Source: DATJOJ01 sp035507035
GTDB taxonomy: Bacteria > Acidobacteriota > Terriglobia > Terriglobales > Acidobacteriaceae
Assembly: GCA_035507035.1 (NCBI GenBank)
Contig: DATJOJ010000048.1
Span: 413,366 to 477,365 of the forward strand
Length of the DNA stretch: 64,000 nt
Reading direction: 5' to 3'
A model generated the notes under the pieces. The model saw nothing but the letters and a program-made list of their open reading frames with translations, was not told the DNA's origin and made no database searches. Position 1 is the first letter of the stretch. Each line of letters opens with the position of its first letter. Positions 17,388-24,039 of the stretch are shown piece by piece. The translations under genes and the position numbers were made by a program.

Positions 17388-17900
17388 ATGCATAAATTTC
17401 GTAGCGTAGTAGGTCTGATGGCAATTTGCGTTAGCAGTCTGGCTGCTGCCCACGCCCAGCAACAGATCGACAGCGACTATGCCCCTGATATCAACTTCGC
17501 CCAGTACAAGACTTATTCCTGGCAAAAAATCAGCGCACCCGATGGCGCTTGGGAAAACGCCATCCGGAGCACGGTCGACGCTCAGCTTTCCGCTAAGGGC
17601 TGGACGCGCGTAGACAATGGCGGCGATGCCATCCTTTGTGCCATCGCCAACACCGGAGAAGCGGCGACGCTCGAACATTTTCCCGGAGGTGGAGCACCAG
17701 GCTGGAGATGGCGTGGATGGACCGAGCCAGTTTCTTACGACCAAGGAACTCTGGTGATCGACATCTTCGACGCGAAGACGGAGGCGCTCATCTGGCGCGG
17801 CTTTGCTTCGCAAGCCGCCTCCAGCAAGGACCAGAAGAACATCGGCAAACTCGATAAAGCAATCGAGAAGCTGTTCAAGAAGTTTCCGCCCAAGCAGTAG
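17388..17900 (+). CDS. DUF4136-domain exported protein
   Basis: 170 residues with a signal peptide (VVGLMAICVSSLAAAHAQ) and the DUF4136 pattern. That pattern includes DYAPDINFAQYKTYSW near the N-terminus, a glycine/tryptophan-rich middle (PGGGAPGWRWRGWTEP), DQGTLVIDIFDAKTEALIW, and a final lysine-rich helix with KLFKKFPPK. The family is abundant in Acidobacteriota and Bacteroidota as periplasmic or lipoprotein-like proteins of unknown role. An AATTTTCGAAAATT palindrome lies 110 bp upstream (17263-17276). Confidence 0.8.
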   Translation: MHKFRSVVGLMAICVSSLAAAHAQQQIDSDYAPDINFAQYKTYSWQKISAPDGAWENAIRSTVDAQLSAKGWTRVDNGGDAILCAIANTGEAATLEHFPGGGAPGWRWRGWTEPVSYDQGTLVIDIFDAKTEALIWRGFASQAASSKDQKNIGKLDKAIEKLFKKFPPKQ

Positions 17901-17927
17901 GCAGGGAGATCCGTACTAGGAGAATTT

Positions 17928-18323
17928 ATGAGCAATCATCGTGGAAGAGTCTTGCTGTGCACGGCGATCTACATAGTGATGGCCTGCAGTGTCAGCCTGG
18001 CAGACGATCAGGCTCCGCCGCCTGTCGATGTGACTGGCACGTGGTCCGTCCTCGCCCAGAGCGCATTTGGCCGGGAATCGCTGAAGACCATCCAACTCAC
18101 GCAAACGGGCAACCAGATTCGTGGTTTTTTCAAAGGGCCGAACCAATCCGGACCACTTGCCGGCTTCATCGAAGGGAATCGCATCCATTTCAGCACCGAA
18201 ACACGCACGGTGCTGAATTTTCGCGGCAAAGTCGACGGCAACACCATCACTGGCACTGTCGGCGTGCATGGGAAGATTGGCGAGTGGACGGCCACTCGCA
18301 TGGGCGTCCCTAACCCTAACTGA
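17928..18323 (+). CDS. Exported beta-rich protein, unknown
   Basis: 131 residues, ATG preceded by AGGAG. A signal peptide of about 25 residues (LLCTAIYIVMACSVSLADD) is followed by a small beta-barrel-like domain. The domain resembles lipocalin-like hypothetical proteins (VTGTWSVLAQS, IRGFFKGPNQSGPLAGFIEG, VDGNTITGTVGVHGKIGEW). It is 27 bp after the DUF4136 gene, probably one operon. The ligand is unknown. Confidence 0.65.
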   Translation: MSNHRGRVLLCTAIYIVMACSVSLADDQAPPPVDVTGTWSVLAQSAFGRESLKTIQLTQTGNQIRGFFKGPNQSGPLAGFIEGNRIHFSTETRTVLNFRGKVDGNTITGTVGVHGKIGEWTATRMGVPNPN

Positions 18324-18387
18324 CAATCGCCACAGAACTGCGTCATCTACCGATGCGCCCGAGTCCTAGCAGGAGCGCCACCATCGC

Positions 18388-19056
18388 TCACGTGCTTAGC
18401 GCCCTCAAGTGCTCGAGCGTTCCCGCTGGCTCAGGACGAATCGTGTAATCCGCGTTCACGTCGGCCGCGCGAATCACCCCGTCTCGGTCGATCACGTAGC
18501 GGGCAGGCATCGGTAACCGATATTCCGGCTCATCGTTGAACCTATCGAGCGTGCTGCCAAACGACTTATAAAGGTCGCGCAAGTAATCCGGCAGGGTGAA
18601 AACGAGGTGGAACTGCTCGGCAGTCTTCAAATGAAGATCGGTGAGAATGTCGAACGTCAGATTCAGCTTCCGGTGCATGGCCCGGGTGTAGCGTTCGAGT
18701 TCAGGGGTGAGCACAACGATCTGCGCTCCCAATGCCCGCACTTCGGAAGAAATCTCTTGGAGAGCCTCCAGCTCCATGTTGCAGTAGGGTCACCAGTGTC
18801 CTCGAAAGAAGCTGACTACCAGCGGGCCTTGCCGTAGCAGGTCAGCCGAGGACACCTCGACATGATCCTGGTTAAACAAGGTGAAGGCCGGAGCACGATC
18901 GCCGATCTTCAAGGCTCGCTCTTCAATTCCGGTAGCCTTGAGCTCAGCCGTTGCGCGATGCATGGTTTCGGTTGCCTCATGCGGTGCGTTATACGGCGGC
19001 GCTCCCGATTCAAATGACTTCTTGAACTCGTCCAGTCGTTCCTGCAGACTCGCCAC
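18388..19056 (-). CDS. Peroxiredoxin-like AhpC/TSA protein with in-frame TGA (probable selenocysteine)
   Basis: Reading through the TGA at 18792-18790 gives a full-length Prx-like protein of 222 residues. The active site is FFRGHW-U-PYCN, where relatives have W-C-P-Y-C-N. The TGA replaces exactly the peroxidatic cysteine, and the resolving Cys is two residues later. Both halves are in one frame and are well preserved: upstream LKIGDRAPAFTLFNQDHVE, downstream FTLPDYLRDLYKSFG and RLPMPARYVIDRDGVIRAAD. The GTG start at 19056 is chosen because AAGGAGGT lies four bases before it. A hairpin follows the TGA at the spacing of bacterial SECIS elements. Last gene of a five-gene operon after DoxX, SDR and two hydrolases; the likely role is reducing peroxides with high reactivity. 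Alternatives are a nonsense mutation or a sequencing error at one base. The genome would need selA, selB, selC and selD, which are not in this window. Confidence 0.75.
18758..18776 (-). promoter_or_regulatory. Candidate bacterial SECIS hairpin
   Basis: In the mRNA, about 19 bases after the UGA, UGGAG pairs with CUCCA (five pairs, loop CUGGAGGCU). Alternatively GAGC pairs with GCUC around the loop UGGAG. Both forms expose guanines at the top of the loop, as bacterial SECIS elements do, and the distance lies in their usual range. Energies were not computed. Confidence 0.45.
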
Positions 19057-19073
19057 TGCAACCTCCTTCGATG

Positions 19074-19529
19074 CTAGGATTTGAGCTTTCTTAAGAGTAC
19101 GCCATCGACAGAAAATGGCCCCGGCCCCATGAGAACAAGCGCGGCCAAACACGCCAAATAAAGCAGGTCGCACTCGTAGCCAGGTGGGCCGAACTGCGCG
19201 CCGGACGGTGTCACGGCGATGAGATTGATCGAACTGAAACCGTAGGGTAAGTGCACGGTAAACATTGCAACCAACAGCACCCCAGCTAAAGGCACACTAA
19301 CGGCCGGGATGAAGGCGCCGATCAGCACCGCAAATCCGCCCAGCAATTCAATCATAATTGTCAGCCAGGCCATAGCGTGCGCATTGGGAACATTAAGAGC
19401 GGCTAGTATCGATGCGAATGCGGCAGGACCTTTCACCAGCTTGGCGTAACCATGCTCGATGAATCCAGAGCCGACAATTAGACGTAATGGAAGCGAGGCG
19501 TACTGCGGCGATTTCAGACGCTCAAACAT
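19074..19529 (-). CDS. DoxX-family membrane protein
   Basis: 151 residues, four hydrophobic segments. It begins SPQYASLPLRLIVGSGFIEH, with the family glycine/His-Gly-Y segment (FIEHGYAKLVKGP), a central IELLGGFAVLIGAFIPA, and ends LVLMGPGPFSVDGVLL. It sits 19 bp after the SDR gene and 17 bp before the Prx-like gene on the same strand, so it is probably co-expressed. DoxX proteins next to thiol-redox enzymes may pass electrons or quinones; this is inference. Confidence 0.85.
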   Translation of the reverse strand: MFERLKSPQYASLPLRLIVGSGFIEHGYAKLVKGPAAFASILAALNVPNAHAMAWLTIMIELLGGFAVLIGAFIPAVSVPLAGVLLVAMFTVHLPYGFSSINLIAVTPSGAQFGPPGYECDLLYLACLAALVLMGPGPFSVDGVLLRKLKS

Positions 19530-19548
19530 TTCGACTTCTCATCTCTCC

Positions 19549-20316
19549 TTAGATACCCTTGATCTCGCCGCCGTCCATCCGCACCGAGGTTCCCGTCATC
19601 CACTTCGCCGCGGGCGATACCATAAACGCCAGAAGATCGGCGATCTCTTCCGGTTTTCCGTAGCGGCTGATTCCTACTTTTTCCGGGAACTCCTTCGTCG
19701 CCTGTTCCACGCTCATCTGGTGCGCCGGAGCCCACTTTTCCATGAACGACTGGCGTCGTCCCGTCATCACCGGCCCCGGAACAATACTGTTCACCTGTAC
19801 GCCATCTTCAATACCTTGCTCGGCGAATGCCTTCGCCAGCGCCGTAATGGCCGCATTAATCGCAGCGACGGCAGCGAAAGCGGGCTTCGGATCGAGGGAC
19901 GCGCTCCCCGACATAAATACGACCGAGCCCTTCGATTGCTTAAGCGCCTCCCAGGCAAGAATCGTCAACCGTCGCGCCCCGTGCAGCTTCAGTTCCGCTC
20001 CCGCTCGCCATTGTTCATCCGTCATCTCAAACAAGTGAATCTGGGGCACGGCGCCCGCAATATTGAGCAACGCATCGATCCTGCCGAAACGATCCAGCGT
20101 GCTCTTCACAAGCGCTTGCGCAGACTCTGCTTTGCTCAGATCGACATCGCATGCCAGTGGCTCCGCTCCCGCTGCTTTCACAGCATCTGCCACCTCCCGG
20201 AGCCCCTCAGCATTGCGTGCGGCTAACACAACTCCTGAGAAATCGCGAGCCAATCGAATCGCAGTGGATCGACCGATCCCTTGGCTCGCGCCGGTAACAA
20301 TTGCAACCGAATTCAT
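19549..20316 (-). CDS. Short-chain dehydrogenase/reductase-fold protein lacking Tyr/Lys of the active site
   Basis: 255 residues from the ATG at 20316. The Rossmann motif TGASQGIGRS, the NAG-like block (NIAGAVPQIH) and the C-terminal MTGTSVRMDGGE are classical SDR features. The conserved serine is present (FMSGSAS). However, the Y-x-x-x-K motif reads F-A-A-V-A (PAFAAVAAINAAI), so both catalytic Tyr and Lys are lost. It may bind nucleotide without ordinary oxidoreductase activity. It is third in the operon of hydrolases, DoxX and the selenocysteine Prx. A longer upstream frame was rejected for lack of family similarity. Confidence 0.85.
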   Translation of the reverse strand: MNSVAIVTGASQGIGRSTAIRLARDFSGVVLAARNAEGLREVADAVKAAGAEPLACDVDLSKAESAQALVKSTLDRFGRIDALLNIAGAVPQIHLFEMTDEQWRAGAELKLHGARRLTILAWEALKQSKGSVVFMSGSASLDPKPAFAAVAAINAAITALAKAFAEQGIEDGVQVNSIVPGPVMTGRRQSFMEKWAPAHQMSVEQATKEFPEKVGISRYGKPEEIADLLAFMVSPAAKWMTGTSVRMDGGEIKGI

Positions 20317-20341
20317 AGTTTCCTTTTTCAAACCCTTCCCT

Positions 20342-21037
20342 TCAGGAAGACACTGCTTGTGTTGCTTCCAGGATGATATCGACGACTTTCTGTGGCGCGC
20401 TGAGCAATGGCGTGTGGTCAACCGCGAGCGGCCTTTTCGTTGCTTTCATTCGTTCGGCCATGAAATGTTGCGTCTTAGGATTGATCATGCGGTCTTCTTC
20501 CGCGATAAGAAACCAGGAAGGTTTGGATTTCCACGCTGGCTTCGCAACCGGCTCCTGAATACATTTCACTGAAATTGGCCTTTGAACAGCCGTGGCCAAT
20601 GCAATTTGCTCTGCGCTCGCATGCTGGGAAAAAGCATTTGGGAAGCCTTCGTCGGGCATCCAGATAAAGCCGTCAGCATCTGGGGCAAGGTGAGGCGATT
20701 GCGGGTGTTTTTCATCTCGATAAAAGACCTGGGCAACCGTCTCGCCATCATCTGGCGCGAGTGCGGCGATGTAGACCAGTGCTTTCACGCGCTCGTCATT
20801 CGCCGTAGCAATTACCGCGCCCGCATAAGCGTGGCCCGCCACAATCACCGGTCCCTTCGTACGTGCGATTGTTCGCTTCAATGCCGCAGCGTCATCGCCG
20901 AGAGAAGTCAGTGGGATCGGAGCTGTGATTACACACAAACCTTCTCGCTCGAGACGAAGAATCACGTCTCTCCAACTCGAGCCGTCGGCCCACGCTCCAT
21001 GAACCGCAACGACGGTGATATCTTCAGGACTTGTCAG
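20342..21037 (-). CDS. Alpha/beta-hydrolase-fold protein with Ala at the nucleophile position
   Basis: About 231 residues. The oxyanion-hole region (VVAVHGAWADGSSWRDVI) lies upstream of the first ATG, so the gene must start before 20965. The only plausible start after the ribosome site AAGGAG is a CTG at 21037, which is unusual. The family nucleophile elbow GHSxGG reads GHAYAGA, and the C-terminal His region is VDHTPLLSAP. A serine-hydrolase mechanism therefore looks impossible. It is 25 bp upstream of the SDR gene, which also lacks catalytic residues. EstC-like esterases are the nearest recognised relatives. Confidence 0.75.
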   Translation of the reverse strand: MTSPEDITVVAVHGAWADGSSWRDVILRLEREGLCVITAPIPLTSLGDDAAALKRTIARTKGPVIVAGHAYAGAVIATANDERVKALVYIAALAPDDGETVAQVFYRDEKHPQSPHLAPDADGFIWMPDEGFPNAFSQHASAEQIALATAVQRPISVKCIQEPVAKPAWKSKPSWFLIAEEDRMINPKTQHFMAERMKATKRPLAVDHTPLLSAPQKVVDIILEATQAVSS

Positions 21038-21136
21038 AGTTAAACTCCTTCCGGTTGGCTAAAGGGGAGTGCTCCCTTCTCGGTTATTGGGGATGGCGGA
21101 TTTCGCTCTCTAATGAGCGTAGCGAAAGCACTTTCC

Positions 21137-22012
21137 TCACGCGGCCGATGCCTGACGGCCCAGTATGCGACCCAGGAAATCACGAATCGCGTTTGCAATT
21201 TCTTGAGCATGCGTCTCCAGTGCGAAATGGCCGGTGTCAAGAAAGTGCACTTCAGCACTCGGATCGTCCCGCTTGAATGCTTCCGCACCCGGAGGCAGGA
21301 AGAAGGGATCGCCATTGCCCCATACCGCCAGCAACGGTGGACGCTTGGTGCGGAAATATTCCTGAAACTTTGGATACAAAGCGACGTTGCTCGCGTAGTC
21401 GAGGAACAAATCTAACTGGATCTCGTCAATGCCCGGTCGCGCCAGCAGCGCCGCATCCAGCTCGTACGACTCGGGAGCTACCTGCGTTGGGTCCTGCACG
21501 CCCTCGAGATATTGCCATTTGGTCGTTTCCGGCGTGAGGAACTGGCGCAGTGCCGCACGATTTTCAGCCGTTGGTTCTTTCCAGTATTTCTGAATTGGAT
21601 TCCAACCCTGGCTGAGTCCCTCCTCGTATGCATTTCCATTTTGCGAAATGATTGCGGTGACACGTTCGGGATGAGCTACCGCCAGACGAAATCCAACTGG
21701 CGCTCCATAGTCAAAAACATAAATTGCGTATCGATCAAGACCGATCGTCTCCGTAAACGCGGCAATGACCTTCGTCAGGTTGTCGAATGTATATCGGAAT
21801 TGGTTGCGATCCGGCGCATCCGAGAATCCAAAGCCCGGCAGGTCGGGTGCAACGACGTGGTAACGGTCGGCCAAGGCAGGGATAAGGTTCCGAAACATAT
21901 GGGACGAAGTCGGGAATCCATGCAGCAGAAGAACCGTCGGCGAGCTTTTCGATCCAGCCTCGCGATAAAAAATCTTATTTCCGCCAACTGTGGCATATAA
22001 ATATTTGGTCAT
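21137..22012 (-). CDS. Alpha/beta hydrolase with Asp nucleophile (haloalkane dehalogenase / epoxide hydrolase type)
   Basis: 291 residues from the ATG at 22012 (AAAGGAAA upstream). The HGFPTSSHMFRNLIPAL oxyanion block, nucleophile elbow VFDYGAPVG with Asp in place of Ser, and catalytic His in LDTGHFALETH match the dehalogenase/epoxide-hydrolase branch. The substrate cannot be read from sequence. It is the first gene of the minus-strand operon ending in the Prx-like gene, and it is divergent from the fluoride-riboswitch operon. That makes an organofluorine substrate an interesting but unproven idea. Confidence 0.8.
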   Translation of the reverse strand: MTKYLYATVGGNKIFYREAGSKSSPTVLLLHGFPTSSHMFRNLIPALADRYHVVAPDLPGFGFSDAPDRNQFRYTFDNLTKVIAAFTETIGLDRYAIYVFDYGAPVGFRLAVAHPERVTAIISQNGNAYEEGLSQGWNPIQKYWKEPTAENRAALRQFLTPETTKWQYLEGVQDPTQVAPESYELDAALLARPGIDEIQLDLFLDYASNVALYPKFQEYFRTKRPPLLAVWGNGDPFFLPPGAEAFKRDDPSAEVHFLDTGHFALETHAQEIANAIRDFLGRILGRQASAA

Positions 22013-22222
22013 AGCAATTTCCTTTCTAAAAAATGAGCGCAACGGGCCGCGGTTTGCCTGCCAATCGCGGTATCCCGAAGATCCTCTATGCATCTGAGAT
22101 TACTCAAGTCATAAATGGTTACAATTCGGACGTAATTTGCGGCAAATCAACGTGGTCCTGCCTGCTCTGGATGCGAGATCCTTCGAAGCGCCGCCGGCGG
22201 TACACCCATCCCTCTAATCCCG

Positions 22223-22251
22223 TTGACTTCGCACCTCATCTTTGCTGTACT
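22223..22251 (+). promoter_or_regulatory. Promoter of the fluoride operon
   Basis: TTGACT at 22223-22228, a 17-bp spacer and TGTACT at 22246-22251, placing the transcript start near 22258, just before the riboswitch. Confidence 0.55.
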
Positions 22252-22263
22252 AAAGACGTTATC

Positions 22264-22332
22264 AACGGTGAAGGAGTTCACCGCAACCGCTGTTCCCATT
22301 CTTAAGCCGGGCACAGCTGATGACTCCTGACA
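22264..22332 (+). promoter_or_regulatory. Fluoride riboswitch (crcB motif)
   Basis: The conserved elements are all present in order. The 5' stem region is GGTGAAGGAGTTCACC, followed by the AACCGC pseudoknot strand, a variable hairpin arm (GTTCCC / GGGCAC), and the invariant 3' block CTGATGACTCCTGA. Fluoride binding in this aptamer turns on fluoride-export genes. The next gene is crcB, its standard target, 197 bp downstream. The call rests on motif recognition without a covariance-model search. Confidence 0.9.
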
Positions 22333-22358
22333 AGCGGTTTCTTGTCTCGGAGTCGTTT
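22322..22358 (+). terminator. Expression-platform hairpin of the riboswitch
   Basis: GACTCC-T-GACAAG, loop CGGTTT, CTTGTC-TC-GGAGTC, followed by GTTT. The 5' arm reuses the aptamer's conserved GACTCC, so aptamer and hairpin should be mutually exclusive. The T run is short, so termination may be weak or need Rho. The sequence from here to 22528 shows no supported gene. Confidence 0.65.
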
Positions 22359-22528
22359 CCCGGCACAGATTCCGCACAATTAGGTTGGAGTACGCTCATG
22401 GAGAAGATTTCCGGGCGGGTCGCCCTGTGCTGATCGCGACGAAGTACCTGCTCGGAGCCCATGGTTCAATGATGGCGATTGCGGTGCGATTGAAAACCAA
22501 GGTGTAACAACGAGAGGAACGGATCGAC

Positions 22529-22906
22529 TTGCTGAAATACGTGATGGTTGGGTTAGGGGGCTGTCTGGGCTCGATCCTGCGCTTTTGGCTGGGGGCGTAC
22601 ATCGGAAGCAGGATGGGAACGCGTTTTCCCTATGGGACGTTCGTCATCAATGTGACCGGTTCTTTTTTGATCGGCTTTGTATTCGCATTGCTAACCGTCA
22701 AAACCCAGTGGAGTCCCAACTGGCGATATCTCATCCCAATCGGTTTTATCGGGGGCTATACGACCTTCTCCAGTTTTGAATTCGAAACTCTGCGGGCGGT
22801 ACAAGACGGTCAAATCGGTGTTGGAATCTTATACGTGGGCTTGAGCGTGGTCCTCGGCTTTTTTGCCGTTTGGGGAGGAATAATTGCCGGGAGGGTCATC
22901 CCATGA
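22529..22906 (+). CDS. crcB: Fluoride ion channel CrcB/Fluc
   Basis: 125 residues, four membrane helices. Typical Fluc features include the N-terminal VGLGGCLGSILRFWLG, the pore Asn and helix break in GTFVINVTGSFLIGF, and the phenylalanine box GFIGGYTTFSSFEFET. The start is TTG 22529 (LKYVMVGLGG, the usual N-terminus), with AGAGGA upstream. Fluc is a dual-topology dimer that lets F- leave the cell. It is controlled by the upstream fluoride riboswitch and followed by DUF190 genes. Confidence 0.95.
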   Translation: MLKYVMVGLGGCLGSILRFWLGAYIGSRMGTRFPYGTFVINVTGSFLIGFVFALLTVKTQWSPNWRYLIPIGFIGGYTTFSSFEFETLRAVQDGQIGVGILYVGLSVVLGFFAVWGGIIAGRVIP

Positions 22907-22957
22907 AGCTGGCGCTTTCTAGTCGGTCAAACGCGGCTCAAGTGCCCGGAGGAGAAT

Positions 22958-23689
22958 GTGCTTACACCTGGACCAGGTAAAAAAGTCGCCGTCTATGTCA
23001 CGGAGGACCAGCAATACCATGGAAATGCTGCCTACGCGGCCGTTCTGGATTTCCTGTTTTTTCATGGCGTATCGGGCGCGACTGTAACCCGCGGCATCGC
23101 TGGATTTGGCGCAGATCATCAGCTCCATACCACTCGGCTCGTCGACCTGGCAGTTCGGCTGCCGGTCAAGGTTGAGTTCATCGAAACCGCTGCCAAGGTG
23201 GAAGAGCTCCTGCCGAAACTCCATGAGATGGTCGGGACCGGTCTGATCGAAATGCACGATACCACCATCGTGAAGCCTGCGGGGAAAAAGCAGATGCGTA
23301 GCAGCGGCGAGGCGCCGGCGCTCAAGCAAGAAGGCAAGGCCAAGATGATGCGCATCTACATCGGCGAAAACGACAAATGGAACGGTAAGCCGCTCTATGA
23401 AGCGATCGTGAATGGTTTGCGGGCGCACGATATCGCCGGCGTCACTGTCTATCGCGGCATTCTTGGTTATGGCGCCAATCGGCGTATCCACAAGGATGCT
23501 AAGCTCAGCCTCTCTCATGACCGTCCCATTCTTTTGTCGGTAGTCGACGCGGAGGACAAACTTCAAAAGTTCATGCCGATCCTCGACGAAATGGTGCAAC
23601 AGGGACTGGTCGTGCTTTCTGATGTCGATGTCATCAAGTACACCCACAATTACGAGAAGACTGAACGTCGCCAGGAGAAACAGAAATGA
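22958..23689 (+). CDS. Tandem DUF190 protein
   Basis: 243 residues, starting at GTG 22958 behind GGAGGAGA. Two DUF190 domains are fused: about 5-110 (KKVAVYVTEDQQYHGNAAYA, GATVTRGIAGFGADHQLHT) and 125-235 (MMRIYIGENDKWNGKPLYEA, GVTVYRGILGYGANRRIH). They are joined by a Lys/Ala-rich linker. DUF190 is a PII-like (GlnB-related) fold often encoded beside crcB. A role in sensing or gating fluoride transport is inferred from context only. Doubling of the domain in one chain is less common. Confidence 0.85.
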   Translation: MLTPGPGKKVAVYVTEDQQYHGNAAYAAVLDFLFFHGVSGATVTRGIAGFGADHQLHTTRLVDLAVRLPVKVEFIETAAKVEELLPKLHEMVGTGLIEMHDTTIVKPAGKKQMRSSGEAPALKQEGKAKMMRIYIGENDKWNGKPLYEAIVNGLRAHDIAGVTVYRGILGYGANRRIHKDAKLSLSHDRPILLSVVDAEDKLQKFMPILDEMVQQGLVVLSDVDVIKYTHNYEKTERRQEKQK

Positions 23690-24036
23690 AACTCGAGGGC
23701 AGAGCCAAGATGCTGCGCATTCATTTCGGCGAGGATGACAAATGGCAAAACAAGCCGCTCTATGAGGCGATTGTCATGAAGTGTCGTGAACTCGACATCG
23801 CCGGCGCCACGGTCTTTCGCGGAATCGAGGGTTATGGCGCGAGCACACTCATCCACAAGAAGCATCTGCTGTGGTCCTCTGACGCGCCAATTATGGTTTC
23901 AGTAGTCGATACCGAGGAGAATATCCGAAAGCTGATCCCGGCATTGGACCAAATGGTCGACGAAGGACTCATTGCGCTGTCCGATGTCGAAGTCATCCGC
24001 TACGTACATCAGGAAGGCGTGAGGTCTCAGCCGTAA
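23686..24036 (+). CDS. DUF190 protein
   Basis: 116 residues, one PII-like DUF190 domain (MLRIHFGEDDKWQNKPLYEA, GATVFRGIEGYGASTLIH). It overlaps the preceding gene by ATGA, so it is translationally coupled. It is closest in sequence to the second domain of that gene, suggesting local duplication. The operon thus carries three DUF190 domains for one crcB. Confidence 0.87.
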   Translation: MKLEGRAKMLRIHFGEDDKWQNKPLYEAIVMKCRELDIAGATVFRGIEGYGASTLIHKKHLLWSSDAPIMVSVVDTEENIRKLIPALDQMVDEGLIALSDVEVIRYVHQEGVRSQP

Positions 24037-24039
24037 ACC

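Noticed and set aside
18388..18777. Separate gene starting at the ATG after the TGA of the Prx-like gene
   Set aside because: No ribosome site, it would lack the thioredoxin-fold N-terminal half, and the frame is continuous with the upstream half; readthrough as selenocysteine explains both.
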